NCBI RefSeq assembly: GCF_030766935.1
Contig: NZ_JASERL010000003.1
Coordinates: 558,001 to 622,000 of the forward strand
Source: Streptomyces sp. KL109B
Lineage (GTDB): Bacteria; Actinomycetota; Actinomycetes; Streptomycetales; Streptomycetaceae
Length of the DNA stretch: 64,000 bases
Direction: 5' to 3'
Shown here: positions 24,854 through 33,614 of the stretch, piece after piece
Layout of the letters: every line of letters starts with the position of its first letter
How positions within the stretch are numbered: the first letter of the stretch is position 1
The notes under the pieces: generated by a model
Database searches by the model: none
The model's input: only the letters and a program-made list of their open reading frames with translations
Told to the model about the DNA's origin: nothing
Translations under genes and position numbers: made by a program

Positions 24854-25742
24854 CGGCGAAGAGGCGGGGCGCGTTGCCGCGTTCCGCGAGCGGTACCGGC
24901 TGCCCGGCCTCGTCGACGTGCACACCCACTTCATGCCCGAGCGGGTGCTCCGCAAGGTGTGGGCGTACTTCGACTCGGCCGGGCCGCTCGTCGGGAGCGA
25001 GTGGCCGATCACGTACCGGGAGGAGGAGGGCCAACGGCTCGCCCGGTTGCGGGAGTTCGGGGTGGAGGCCTTCACCTCGATGCTGTATCCGCACAAGGCG
25101 GGGATGGCGCGGTGGCTGAACGAGTGGGCCGCCGATTTCGCCGCCCGTACGCCCGACTGCCTGCACACCGCCACCTTCTTCCCCGAGCCGGGCGTCGAGA
25201 CGTACGTACGCGAGGCGCTGGAGGCGGGGGCGCGGGTGTTCAAGGCGCACGTGCAGGTGGGGGCGTACGAGCCGAACGATCCGCTGCTCGACCCCGTGTG
25301 GGGGATGCTCGCCGAGGCCGGCGTGCCGATCGTGACGCACTGCGGGTCCGGGCCCGCGCCCGGCAAGCACACCGGGCCCGAGCCGATCGCGCGGCTGCTC
25401 GCCCGGCATCCGCGGCTGCCGCTCGTCGTCGCGCACATGGGGATGCCCGAGTACACGGACTTCCTTGAGCTCGCCGAGCGGTACCGGGAGGTGCGCCTGG
25501 ACACGACCATGGCGTTCACCGACTTCGTCGAGCGGCAGGCGCCGTTCCCGAAGGGGGAGCTGGGGCGGCTCGTCGAGCTCGGCGACCGGGTGCTGCTCGG
25601 GAGCGACTTCCCGAACATTCCGTATCCGTACGTGCATCAGCTGGAGGCCGTCGAGGGCCTTGGGCTGGGGGACGACTGGGTGCGGGGCGTGTGCCGGAAC
25701 AATGCCGCCGCGTTGTTCGGGCTCGACCCCGGCTCCGGCTGA
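24846..25742 (+). CDS. amidohydrolase-2 family metal-dependent hydrolase
   Basis: A 298-residue TIM-barrel hydrolase. Metal ligands are visible as HxH in LVDVHTHFMP, His in IVTHCGSG and VVAHMGMPEY, and Asp in LLGSDFPNIPYPYVHQLEAV. The family contains decarboxylases and ring-cleaving hydrolases (ACMSD-like). Coupling to the ABM gene suggests a shared small-molecule pathway, otherwise unidentified. Confidence 0.83.
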   Translation: MSSGEEAGRVAAFRERYRLPGLVDVHTHFMPERVLRKVWAYFDSAGPLVGSEWPITYREEEGQRLARLREFGVEAFTSMLYPHKAGMARWLNEWAADFAARTPDCLHTATFFPEPGVETYVREALEAGARVFKAHVQVGAYEPNDPLLDPVWGMLAEAGVPIVTHCGSGPAPGKHTGPEPIARLLARHPRLPLVVAHMGMPEYTDFLELAERYREVRLDTTMAFTDFVERQAPFPKGELGRLVELGDRVLLGSDFPNIPYPYVHQLEAVEGLGLGDDWVRGVCRNNAAALFGLDPGSG

Positions 25743-25822
25743 ACCCCGTCGCTCACCGGTTTCTCAGAGTTTTCACAGGTTCGGGAAAGGGCGCTCTCAG
25801 AGGCGCGTCGCATCGTTGCACC

Positions 25823-26578
25823 ATGACCGCGACCTCGCCCCAGGGGCGTACCGAACTGCTGAGGCCGGACGGGAGTCCCGTTCGGGTGCTTGTCGTGGAC
25901 GACGAGCAGTCCATCACCGAGCTGTTGTCCATGGCCCTGCGCTACGAGGGCTGGCAGCTGCGCACCGCGAGCGACGGGAGCGGAGCCGTGCAGACCGCGC
26001 GCGAGTTCCGGCCCGACGCCGTCGTGCTCGACATGATGCTGCCGGACATGGACGGGCTGAGCGTGCTCGGGCGGATGCGCCGCGAGCTGCCCGAAGTGCC
26101 CGTGCTGTTCCTGACGGCGAAGGATGCCGTGGAGGACCGGATCGCGGGGCTCACGGCGGGTGGCGACGACTACGTGACCAAGCCGTTCAGCCTCGAAGAG
26201 GTCGTCGCGCGGCTGCGCGGGCTCATCCGCAGGACCGGCGCCGCCGACCGGCGCAGCGAGTCCGTCCTCGTCGTCGGTGATCTGATGCTGGATGAGGACA
26301 GCCACGAGGTGTCGAGGGGCGGCGACAACATCCATCTCACCGCCACCGAGTTCGAGCTGCTGCGCTTCCTCATGCGCAACCCGCGGCGCGTGCTCAGCAA
26401 GGCGCAGATCCTTGATCGGGTGTGGAGCTATGACTTCGGCGGGCAGGCGAACGTCGTCGAGCTCTACATCTCGTACCTGCGGCGGAAGATCGACGCCGGG
26501 CGCGAGCCGATGATCCACACCCGGCGCGGCGCCGGCTACCTGATCAAGCCGGCCGTGGCCGCCACCGCCTCGTCGTGA
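25823..26578 (+). CDS. OmpR-family response regulator
   Basis: A 251-residue two-domain regulator. The receiver has VDDEQ, phosphoacceptor Asp70 in VVLDMMLPDMDG, Thr in FLTAKD and Lys in YVTKPFS. The C-terminal winged helix contains LTATEFELLRFLMRNPRRVLSKAQILDRVW and the DNA-contacting VELYISYLRRKID. Four-base overlap with the kinase gene shows they form one system. Confidence 0.93.
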   Translation: MTATSPQGRTELLRPDGSPVRVLVVDDEQSITELLSMALRYEGWQLRTASDGSGAVQTAREFRPDAVVLDMMLPDMDGLSVLGRMRRELPEVPVLFLTAKDAVEDRIAGLTAGGDDYVTKPFSLEEVVARLRGLIRRTGAADRRSESVLVVGDLMLDEDSHEVSRGGDNIHLTATEFELLRFLMRNPRRVLSKAQILDRVWSYDFGGQANVVELYISYLRRKIDAGREPMIHTRRGAGYLIKPAVAATASS

Positions 26579-28131
26579 AGCGCGGGGGACGGCCGCAGAC
26601 GCTGCGGACCCGGCTCGTCGTCACGGCCGTCGCGCTGATGGCCGTGGTGGCGGCGGTGATCGGGGTGGTGTCGGCCGTCTCGCTGCACTCGTACCTGTAC
26701 GACGAGCTCGACAAGCAGGTGCACGGCATAGCGATGCGGGCGGGCGGGCCGAAGGGCGACTTTCCCGGTGGCGGGCCCCTGGGGCAGCACGACTTCGGCA
26801 GCCTCGGGTTCGTGACCCTGGGCTCCCCCGAGGGGACCCTCGGCGCCGAGGTCGACGGCGGGCAGGCCACCGACGGCAAGGTGAGCGTCGAGGCGACGAA
26901 CACCTCCGGCGAGCGGCAGCTGGGGACCGACGAGCTGTCGCAATCCGTGCTCGACGCCCTGGAGGACGTCCCCCAGGTCGACGACGACTCCAAGCACACG
27001 GTCGACCTGCCGGGCCTCGGCAGCTACCGCGTCGAGTACGTCTCCTCGGCCGACGGCGACTTCTACGTGGGCCGCCCCACCGCCCAGGTCGACTCCACCG
27101 TCAACAAGCTCATCGTCACCGAACTGCTCGTCGCCGCCGCGGCCCTCGTCGCGGCCGGCGCCGCCGGGGCGATCATGGTCGGCGTCAATCTGCGGCCACT
27201 GCGCCGCGTCGCCGCGACCGCGACCCGCGTCTCCGAACTCCCGCTGCACAGCGGCGAGGTGACCCTCTACGAACGCGTCCCCGAGTCCGAGGCCGACCCG
27301 AGAACCGAGGTCGGCCAGGTCGGCGCCGCGCTCAACCGCATGCTCGACCATGTGCACGGCGCGCTCGAATCGCGCCAGCAGAGCGAGACACGGGTGCGGC
27401 AGTTCGTCGCCGACGCCAGCCATGAGCTGCGTACGCCGCTCGCCTCCATCCGCGGCTACGCCGAGCTGACCAGGCGCGGACGCGAGGAGACCGGGCCCGA
27501 CACCCGGCACGCGCTCGGCCGCATCGAGTCCGAGGCGGACCGGATGACGGGGCTTGTGGAGGACCTGTTGCTGCTCGCCCGGCTCGACGCCGGACGGCCG
27601 TTGTCGTACGAGCCGACGGACCTGTCGCCGCTCGTCGTCGACGCGCTCAGTGACGCCCGCGCCGCCGACCAGAGCCATGTGTGGCGCCTCGACCTCCCCG
27701 ACGAGCCGGCCACCGTGCTCGCCGACTCGGCGCGCCTGCACCAGGTGCTGGTCAATCTGCTGGCCAACGCGCGTACGCACACGCCTCCCGGCACCACCGT
27801 CACCGCCCGCGTGCACCGGCACGGCCCCTGGGTCTGCCTCGACGTACAGGACGACGGGCCCGGCATCCCGCCGGAGCTGCTGCCGCGCGTCTTCGAGCGG
27901 TTCGCGCGCGGTGATACCTCGCGGTCGAGGAAGGCGGGGTCCACGGGGCTCGGGCTTGCCATTGTGCAGGCGGTCGCGGCGGCGCACGGAGGGTCGGTGA
28001 CGGTGGACAGCGTGCCGGGCCGCACCGTTTTTACCGTGCATCTGCCGGCCCACGCGGGCGTGCCGGCCACCCGTGCCGACGTCGCGGGGCTCCGCCCCGG
28101 GCCCCGCTGCTCAAGCGCCGCAGGGGCTTGA
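26575..28131 (+). CDS. membrane sensor histidine kinase
   Basis: This 518-residue kinase has a first membrane helix at ~15-38, a ~140-residue extracytoplasmic sensor region rich in Gly/Asp, a second helix at ~180-203 and HAMP. HisKA follows with phosphoacceptor His283 in DASHELRTPLASIRGY, then a complete HATPase (NLLANARTHTPPG; DDGPGIPPE; STGLGLAIVQAVAAAHGG). The last ~15 residues (GLRPGPRCSSAAGA) are encoded by a dispersed repeat unit, so the native C-terminus was probably altered by repeat insertion. The downstream glycosyltransferase genes are likely targets, by position only. Confidence 0.92.
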   Translation: MKRGGRPQTLRTRLVVTAVALMAVVAAVIGVVSAVSLHSYLYDELDKQVHGIAMRAGGPKGDFPGGGPLGQHDFGSLGFVTLGSPEGTLGAEVDGGQATDGKVSVEATNTSGERQLGTDELSQSVLDALEDVPQVDDDSKHTVDLPGLGSYRVEYVSSADGDFYVGRPTAQVDSTVNKLIVTELLVAAAALVAAGAAGAIMVGVNLRPLRRVAATATRVSELPLHSGEVTLYERVPESEADPRTEVGQVGAALNRMLDHVHGALESRQQSETRVRQFVADASHELRTPLASIRGYAELTRRGREETGPDTRHALGRIESEADRMTGLVEDLLLLARLDAGRPLSYEPTDLSPLVVDALSDARAADQSHVWRLDLPDEPATVLADSARLHQVLVNLLANARTHTPPGTTVTARVHRHGPWVCLDVQDDGPGIPPELLPRVFERFARGDTSRSRKAGSTGLGLAIVQAVAAAHGGSVTVDSVPGRTVFTVHLPAHAGVPATRADVAGLRPGPRCSSAAGA

Positions 28132-28234
28132 GGGTCGGGGCTCTGCCCCGGGCCCCGCTGCTCAAGCGCCGGCGGGGCTTGAGGATCGGGGCTCTGCCCC
28201 GGGCCCCGCGCCTCAAGCGCCGGCGGGGCTTTGA
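28083..28234 (+). repeat. three tandem units of a dispersed GC-rich repeat
   Basis: Three ~50-bp units, each close to CGGGGCTCTGCCCCGGGCC followed by a CGCC-GGCG hairpin and GGGGCTTGAG. The first overlaps the kinase 3' end. The same family occurs at 34412-34465 and 48446-48645 (opposite orientation) and at 61357-61417. Each unit is two adjacent hairpins. Confidence 0.85.
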
Positions 28235-28304
28235 AAATGCACTCACAGGCAGGGCAAAGCTTCACCACACAGCCCTAACAGGGCAGTTGGCGAATGTCGG
28301 TGGC

Positions 28305-29663
28305 ATGCAAACCGACTCTTCTCCGGGCATCGACCCCACCGCATCCGCGAGCACCGTCTCCGCGAGGTTCGGGGCGCTGCCGGCGCGGGAGCACCTCCCG
28401 GCCGGCAGCGGCGAAGTCGATGTGCCGGTCCTGGACGTTGTCATCCCCGTCTACAACGAGGAGAAGGACCTCGGTGAGTGCGTGCGCAGGCTGCACCACC
28501 ACCTGGTCCGCACCTTCCCCTACCCCTTCCGCATCACCGTCGCGGACAACGCGTCGAACGACAGCACCCCGCAGGTGGCGCACGAACTCGCCGCCGAACT
28601 GCCGGAGGCCAGCTACTTCCGCCTCGAGCAGAAGGGCCGCGGACGCGCCCTGCGCACCGTGTGGTCGGCGTCCGACGCGCCGGTGCTCGCGTACATGGAC
28701 GTGGATCTGTCCACCGACCTGAACGCCCTCCTCCCCCTCGTGGCGCCCCTGATCTCCGGGCACTCCGACCTCGCGATCGGCTCCCGCCTCGCCCGCGCCA
28801 GCCGGGTCGTGCGCGGCACGAAGCGCGAGTTCATCTCCCGTACGTACAACCTCATCCTGCGCGGCTCCCTGCACGCCCGGTTCTCCGACGCACAGTGCGG
28901 GTTCAAGGCGATCCGGCGCGATGTCGCGCAGGTGCTGCTGCCGCTGGTCGAGGACACCGGCTGGTTCTTCGACACCGAGATGCTGGTGCTCGCCGAGCGG
29001 GCCGGTCTTCGCATCCACGAGGTGCCCGTCGACTGGGTCGACGACCCGAACTCGACCGTGCACATCGTCAAGACGGCGACCGACGACCTCAAGGGCGTGT
29101 GGCGCGTCGGCAAGGCCCTCGCCACCGGCTCGCTCCCCCTCGACCGGCTCGCCCGCCCCTTCGGCGACGACCCGCGCGACCGCGAACTCGCCGACGTACC
29201 AAAGGGGTTGGCCCGCCAGCTGCTCGGCTTCTGTGTCGTCGGCGGCCTGTCGACGCTGCTGTTCCTGCTGCTGTACTCCGGCTTCCGTACGTTCTCGGGG
29301 GCGCAGATCGCCAACGCGCTCGCCCTCTTCGTCTCGGCCATCGCCAACACGGCCGCCAACCGGCGCCTTACCTTCGGGGTGCGCGGCCGGGACAAGGCCG
29401 TGCGCCACCAGGCCCAGGGCATCGTCGTCTTCGGCATCGGCTGGGCCCTGACCAGCGGCTCGCTCGCCGCCCTCGACAACGCCTCCGGCAACCCCTCGCA
29501 CTCCACCGAGCTGATCGTCCTCATCGCGGCCAACCTCGCGGCGACGATCCTGCGCTTCCTGCTCTTCAGGGCGTGGGTGTTCAACGACCAGACCGACCGG
29601 GGCAGCGCTGCCCCGGCCCCCGTACAAGAACCCCAGGTTCCGCAGGTGAGGAGCCAGCGATGA
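28305..29663 (+). CDS. GT2 glycosyltransferase fused to GtrA-like membrane domain
   Basis: A 452-residue protein. Residues ~45-290 are a family 2 glycosyltransferase of the dolichol-phosphate-mannose-synthase type (LDVVIPVYNEEKDLGECV; ITVADNASNDST; AYMDVDLSTD; SRTYNLILRG; DAQCGFKAIRRDV). Residues ~300-445 are a GtrA-like four-helix membrane domain. Such fusions make and flip a polyprenyl-phosphate sugar donor. The downstream GT39 protein, whose ATG overlaps this stop, probably uses that donor. The start is ATG 28305. Confidence 0.85.
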   Translation: MQTDSSPGIDPTASASTVSARFGALPAREHLPAGSGEVDVPVLDVVIPVYNEEKDLGECVRRLHHHLVRTFPYPFRITVADNASNDSTPQVAHELAAELPEASYFRLEQKGRGRALRTVWSASDAPVLAYMDVDLSTDLNALLPLVAPLISGHSDLAIGSRLARASRVVRGTKREFISRTYNLILRGSLHARFSDAQCGFKAIRRDVAQVLLPLVEDTGWFFDTEMLVLAERAGLRIHEVPVDWVDDPNSTVHIVKTATDDLKGVWRVGKALATGSLPLDRLARPFGDDPRDRELADVPKGLARQLLGFCVVGGLSTLLFLLLYSGFRTFSGAQIANALALFVSAIANTAANRRLTFGVRGRDKAVRHQAQGIVVFGIGWALTSGSLAALDNASGNPSHSTELIVLIAANLAATILRFLLFRAWVFNDQTDRGSAAPAPVQEPQVPQVRSQR

Positions 29664-31888
29664 CCACCGACCTCCGACCCTCGTACGACCCGTCGTACGA
29701 CACCGCCGCCGAGGCGGCGCCCGCCGAGTCCCCTCCCGGGCCCCGGCCCGCGTTCCTCAAGCGCGTGTGGCGCGGCAGGCCCGAGGACCCGCGCTGGGCC
29801 CGCCCGGCCTTCCTCGGCCTGCTCCTCGTGATCGCGGCCGCCTACTTCTGGAACCTCTCCGCCTCCGGCTACGCCAACTCCTTCTACTCGGCGGCGGCGC
29901 AGGCGGGCAGCGAGAGCTGGAAGGCGTTCTTCTTCGGCTCGTCCGACGCGGCGAACGCCATCACCGTCGACAAGCCGCCCGCCGCGCTGTGGCCGATGGG
30001 CCTTTCGGTCCGCCTCTTCGGCCTCAACTCGTGGGCGATCCTCGCCCCTCAGGTGCTGATGGCCCTCGCCACCGCCGGTCTGCTGTACGGGGCGGTACGC
30101 CGCCGCTTCAGCGCCGCGGCGGGACTGATCGCCATGGTGGTGCTCGCGACGACGCCGGTCGCCGCGCTGATGTTCCGCTTCAACAACCCGGACGCGCTGC
30201 TCGCGCTCCTGATGACGGCCACGGTCTACTGCGTGCTGCGCGCCATGGAGCAGGGGCGTACGAAGTGGCTGGTCTGGGCGGGCGTCGCCGTCGGCCTCGC
30301 CTTCCTCACCAAGACGCTTCAGGCCTTCCTGATCCTGCCGCCGCTCGCGGTCCTCTACGCGGTGTTCGCGCCGGTCCGGGTCCGGAAGCGGTTCGGTCAA
30401 CTCGCCCTGTCGGCGGTCGCGATGATCGTGTCCGGCGGCTGGTGGGTGGCGATCGTCGAGCTGTGGCCCGCGTCCTCGCGGCCGTACATCGGCGGCTCGC
30501 AGAACAACTCGTTCCTTGAGCTGACCTTCGGCTACAACGGCCTCGGCCGCATCAACGGCGAGGAGGCCGGATCCGTCGGAGGCGGCGGTGGTGGCGCCGC
30601 GGGCGGTGGCCAGTGGGGCGAGACCGGGCTCACCCGGATGTTCAACTCCGAGATCGGCAGCCAGATCTCGTGGCTGATCCCCGCCGCGCTGATCCTGTTC
30701 GTCGCGGGCGTCGTCCTGACGTGGAAGGCACGGCGTACGGACCTGACGCGCGCCGCGTTCCTCGCGTGGGGCAGCTGCTTGCTGATGACCGGCCTGGTCT
30801 TCAGCTTCATGGCCGGCATCTTCCACCAGTACTACACGGTGGCCCTGGCCCCGTACCTCGCGGCCGTCATCGGCATGGGCGCGGTGGCGCTGTGGGAGCG
30901 GCGGGCGCGGGTGGCCTGGTCGGTGACGCTGGGCGCGGCCGTGGCGGCGACCGCGGTGTGGGGGTACGTGCTGCTCGGCCGGACCCCGGACTACCTGCCG
31001 TGGCTGCGGTGGGCGGTGCTCGTCGGCGGGCTCGTGGCGGGCCTCGGCCTCGCCCTCGCGGGCCGCGTGAACCGTCAACTGGCGCTCGGCGCGGCCGGGT
31101 TGGGCCTCGCGGCCTCGCTGGCCGCCCCCACCGCGTACACCATCTCGACGCTGAACACCGGGCACACCGGGTCGATCGTGACGGCGGGCCCCTCGGGCGC
31201 CAGCATGATGGGCGGCCCCGGTGGTGGCGGCCCGGGTGGTGGCCCCGGTGGCGGCGGCAAGGGCGGCTTCCCCGGTGCCGGTAAGGCGGGCGGAAAGACC
31301 GGCGGCAAGGGCGGCTTCCCTGGCGGCGGGATGCCGGGCCAGAACGGCAAGACCGGCCAAGGCGGCCAGAACGGCCAAGGCGGCCAGAACGGCCCGGGCG
31401 GCGGGATGGGCCAGCCCCCGAACGGCACCGGCAAGAGCAACGGCAACCAGAAGCAGCGCGGCGCCATGCCCGGCGGCGGAAAGGCCGGAGGCAAGGGCGG
31501 CGGCAAGGGCGGCGGCATGGGCGGCCTCCTCAACGGCGCCCAGGTCAGCACCAAGGCCAAGAAGCTCCTCCAGCAGAACGCCGAGGACTACACCTGGGCC
31601 GCCGCCACGATCGGCTCGCAGAACCAGTCGAGCTACCAACTCGCCACCGGCGACCCGGTGATGGCGATCGGCGGCTTCAACGGCACCGACCCGTCCCCGA
31701 CCCTCGCCCAGTTCAAGCAGTACGTCGAGGACGGCAAGATCCACTACTTCATCGGCGGCGACTCCGGCGGCGGCATGGGCGGCTCCGACTCCGGCTCCGC
31801 ATCGAAGATCACGAAGTGGGTCAAGGCCAACTTCAAGAAGGTGACGGTGGGCAGCGCCACGTTCTACGACCTCACACAGCCCAAGTAG
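29660..31888 (+). CDS. GT39/ArnT-like polytopic glycosyltransferase with Gly-rich loop
   Basis: A 742-residue membrane protein with about 11-12 helices in the first ~500 residues. It shows the PMT/ArnT pattern of an acidic first loop and DKPPAALWPMG after helix 1. A ~110-residue Gly/Lys/Asn/Gln-rich run (GGPGGGP..., GQNGQGGQNG..., GGKGGGKGGG) then separates the membrane part from a C-terminal soluble domain (YTWAAATIGSQNQSSYQLATGDPVMAIGGFNGTDP...). The family transfers a sugar from a polyprenyl-phosphate donor to protein or envelope glycan outside the membrane. The start overlaps the GT2-GtrA gene. Confidence 0.85.
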   Translation: MTTDLRPSYDPSYDTAAEAAPAESPPGPRPAFLKRVWRGRPEDPRWARPAFLGLLLVIAAAYFWNLSASGYANSFYSAAAQAGSESWKAFFFGSSDAANAITVDKPPAALWPMGLSVRLFGLNSWAILAPQVLMALATAGLLYGAVRRRFSAAAGLIAMVVLATTPVAALMFRFNNPDALLALLMTATVYCVLRAMEQGRTKWLVWAGVAVGLAFLTKTLQAFLILPPLAVLYAVFAPVRVRKRFGQLALSAVAMIVSGGWWVAIVELWPASSRPYIGGSQNNSFLELTFGYNGLGRINGEEAGSVGGGGGGAAGGGQWGETGLTRMFNSEIGSQISWLIPAALILFVAGVVLTWKARRTDLTRAAFLAWGSCLLMTGLVFSFMAGIFHQYYTVALAPYLAAVIGMGAVALWERRARVAWSVTLGAAVAATAVWGYVLLGRTPDYLPWLRWAVLVGGLVAGLGLALAGRVNRQLALGAAGLGLAASLAAPTAYTISTLNTGHTGSIVTAGPSGASMMGGPGGGGPGGGPGGGGKGGFPGAGKAGGKTGGKGGFPGGGMPGQNGKTGQGGQNGQGGQNGPGGGMGQPPNGTGKSNGNQKQRGAMPGGGKAGGKGGGKGGGMGGLLNGAQVSTKAKKLLQQNAEDYTWAAATIGSQNQSSYQLATGDPVMAIGGFNGTDPSPTLAQFKQYVEDGKIHYFIGGDSGGGMGGSDSGSASKITKWVKANFKKVTVGSATFYDLTQPK

Positions 31889-31890
31889 AA

Positions 31891-31938
31891 GGCCCGGCCG
31901 AGGGCCCGGCCGAGGGCCCGGCCGAGGGCCCGGCCGAG
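31891..31938. repeat. 12-bp tandem repeat, four copies
   Basis: GGCCCGGCCGAG is repeated four times exactly, directly after the GT39 stop codon. Each unit contains the palindrome GGCCCGGCC-like core, so the array could fold as a terminator-like structure. Confidence 0.9.
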
Positions 31939-31946
31939 AAAGGCAC

Positions 31947-32010
31947 TTGTACGGCGTACAACACATCCTCTACGGTGTACGGGAAACGTCATTCCCGTAC
32001 ACCGTAGAGG
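31947..32010 (+). promoter_or_regulatory. two palindromic operators before the MFS efflux gene
   Basis: Site 1 is TTGTAC-GGC-GTACAA (31947-31961). Site 2 is a perfect 19-bp inverted repeat, arms 31967-31985 and 31992-32010 with a 6-nt spacer, whose arms contain TACGGTGTACGGG. The two share GTACGG-type half sites. They sit just before the start of the transporter whose TetR regulator lies downstream, so they are probably its operators. Confidence 0.7.
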
Positions 32011-32021
32011 AGTGAGTACCC

Positions 32022-33536
32022 ATGGCGCCCACGGCCGACCCGGCCACCGAGGCACCCCAGGTCACGCCCGGCGGCCACCCGCAGCGCTGGCTCATCCTGG
32101 GCGTCATCTGCCTCGCCCAGCTGACCGTGCTGCTCGACAACACCGTCCTGAACGTCGCGATCCCCTCCCTCACCCGGGAGCTGCACGCCTCGACGTCCGA
32201 CGTCCAGTGGATGATCAGCGCCTACTCGCTCGTCCAGTCCGGGCTGCTGCTCACCGCGGGCAGCGCGTCCGACCGCTACGGCCGCAAGAAGATGCTCGCG
32301 GCGGGTCTCGCGATCTTCGGCGTCGGCTCGCTGACCGCCGCGTTCGCCGGATCCACCGGGCAGTTGATCGCCGCCCGCGCCGGGATGGGTGTCGGCGGGG
32401 CGCTGATGATGACGTCGACGCTCGCGGTCGTGGTGCAGGTCTTCACCGACACCGAGCGCGTGAAGGCCATCGGCCTGTGGGCCACGGTCAACTCGCTCGG
32501 CTTCGCCGTCGGCCCGCTGCTCGGCGGCGTGCTGCTGGACCACTTCTGGTGGGGGTCGATCTTCCTCATCAACATCCCGGTCGCGGTCCTCGGCCTGTTC
32601 GCCGTGATCACCCTGGTCCCCGAGTCGAAGAACCCGCAGGGCGACCGCCCCGACCTGCTCGGCGCGCTGCTCTCGACGATCGGCATGACCGGCGTCGTCT
32701 ACGCGATCATCTCGGGCCCCGACGACGGCTGGACGTCGACGCCCACCCTCGCATCGGCCGCGATCGGCGTCGTCTTCCTGGCGGCCTTCGTGACGTGGGA
32801 GCTGCGCATCCCGTACCCGATGCTCGACATGCACTTCTTCCGCAACCAGAAGTTCACGGGCGCGGTCGCGGGCGCGATCCTCGTCGCGTTCGGCATGGGC
32901 GGCTCGCTGTTCCTGCTCACCCAGCACCTCCAATTCGTCCTGGGCTACGGCCCGTTGGAGGCGGGACTGCGGACGGCGCCGCTGGCCCTGACCATCGTCG
33001 CCCTCAACCTCACCGGCGTCGGCGCCAAGCTGCTGCCCAAGATGGGCACGCCGCTGACCATCGCGACCGGCATGACGTGCATGGCGGCGGGGCTCGCCGT
33101 GATCGCGCTGCTCGGCGGGGACTCGTACGGCGGGCTGCTGACCGGCCTGATCGTGATGGGCGCGGGCATGGCGCTCTCGATGCCGGCGATGGCCAACGCC
33201 ATCATGAGCGCGATCCCGCCGGAGAAGGCGGGCGTCGGCGCCGGGGTCAACGGCACCCTCGCGGAGTTCGGCAACGGGCTCGGGGTGGCCGTGCTCGGCG
33301 CGGTCCTGAACGCCCGTTTCGCCGCGCTCGTATCGGTCTCCGCGGCCTCGTTCCCCGCGGCGCTCGCGGCGGCGAACTCCGCCGAGGAGAAGGCCCGGAT
33401 CAGCGACGCCTTCTCCTCCGGTCTGGAGAGCAGCCAACTGGTCGGCGCGGTCGCCGTGCTCGCGGGCGGCCTGCTCGCGGCGGCGCTGCTGCGCAGGGCG
33501 GAACGGGCGGAGTCGGTGGCACCGACTTCCGCTTAG
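32022..33536 (+). CDS. DHA2-family (14-TM) MFS drug efflux transporter
   Basis: A 504-residue transporter with about 14 hydrophobic helices. Motif A is GSASDRYGRKKMLAAG and the DHA2 motif LDNTVLNVAIPSLTRELHAS is in helix 1. Members export antibiotics and dyes by proton antiport. ATG 32022 follows GAGGAG. A TetR gene lies 78 bp downstream in the same direction, and palindromic operators lie just upstream, the standard autoregulated resistance layout. Confidence 0.9.
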   Translation: MAPTADPATEAPQVTPGGHPQRWLILGVICLAQLTVLLDNTVLNVAIPSLTRELHASTSDVQWMISAYSLVQSGLLLTAGSASDRYGRKKMLAAGLAIFGVGSLTAAFAGSTGQLIAARAGMGVGGALMMTSTLAVVVQVFTDTERVKAIGLWATVNSLGFAVGPLLGGVLLDHFWWGSIFLINIPVAVLGLFAVITLVPESKNPQGDRPDLLGALLSTIGMTGVVYAIISGPDDGWTSTPTLASAAIGVVFLAAFVTWELRIPYPMLDMHFFRNQKFTGAVAGAILVAFGMGGSLFLLTQHLQFVLGYGPLEAGLRTAPLALTIVALNLTGVGAKLLPKMGTPLTIATGMTCMAAGLAVIALLGGDSYGGLLTGLIVMGAGMALSMPAMANAIMSAIPPEKAGVGAGVNGTLAEFGNGLGVAVLGAVLNARFAALVSVSAASFPAALAAANSAEEKARISDAFSSGLESSQLVGAVAVLAGGLLAAALLRRAERAESVAPTSA

Positions 33537-33614
33537 CATCGTTGCGGGCGGGGAGCGGTCTCCTACGCGGGCCCGACCCCGCCCGCGTACGAGGAACTCC
33601 CGGGAAGGAACGCC

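Noticed and set aside
28613..31966. 1117-codon minus-strand frame across the GT2 and GT39 genes
   Set aside because: Low-complexity Arg/Ala/His product with no recognisable domain, opposite two well-supported coupled genes.
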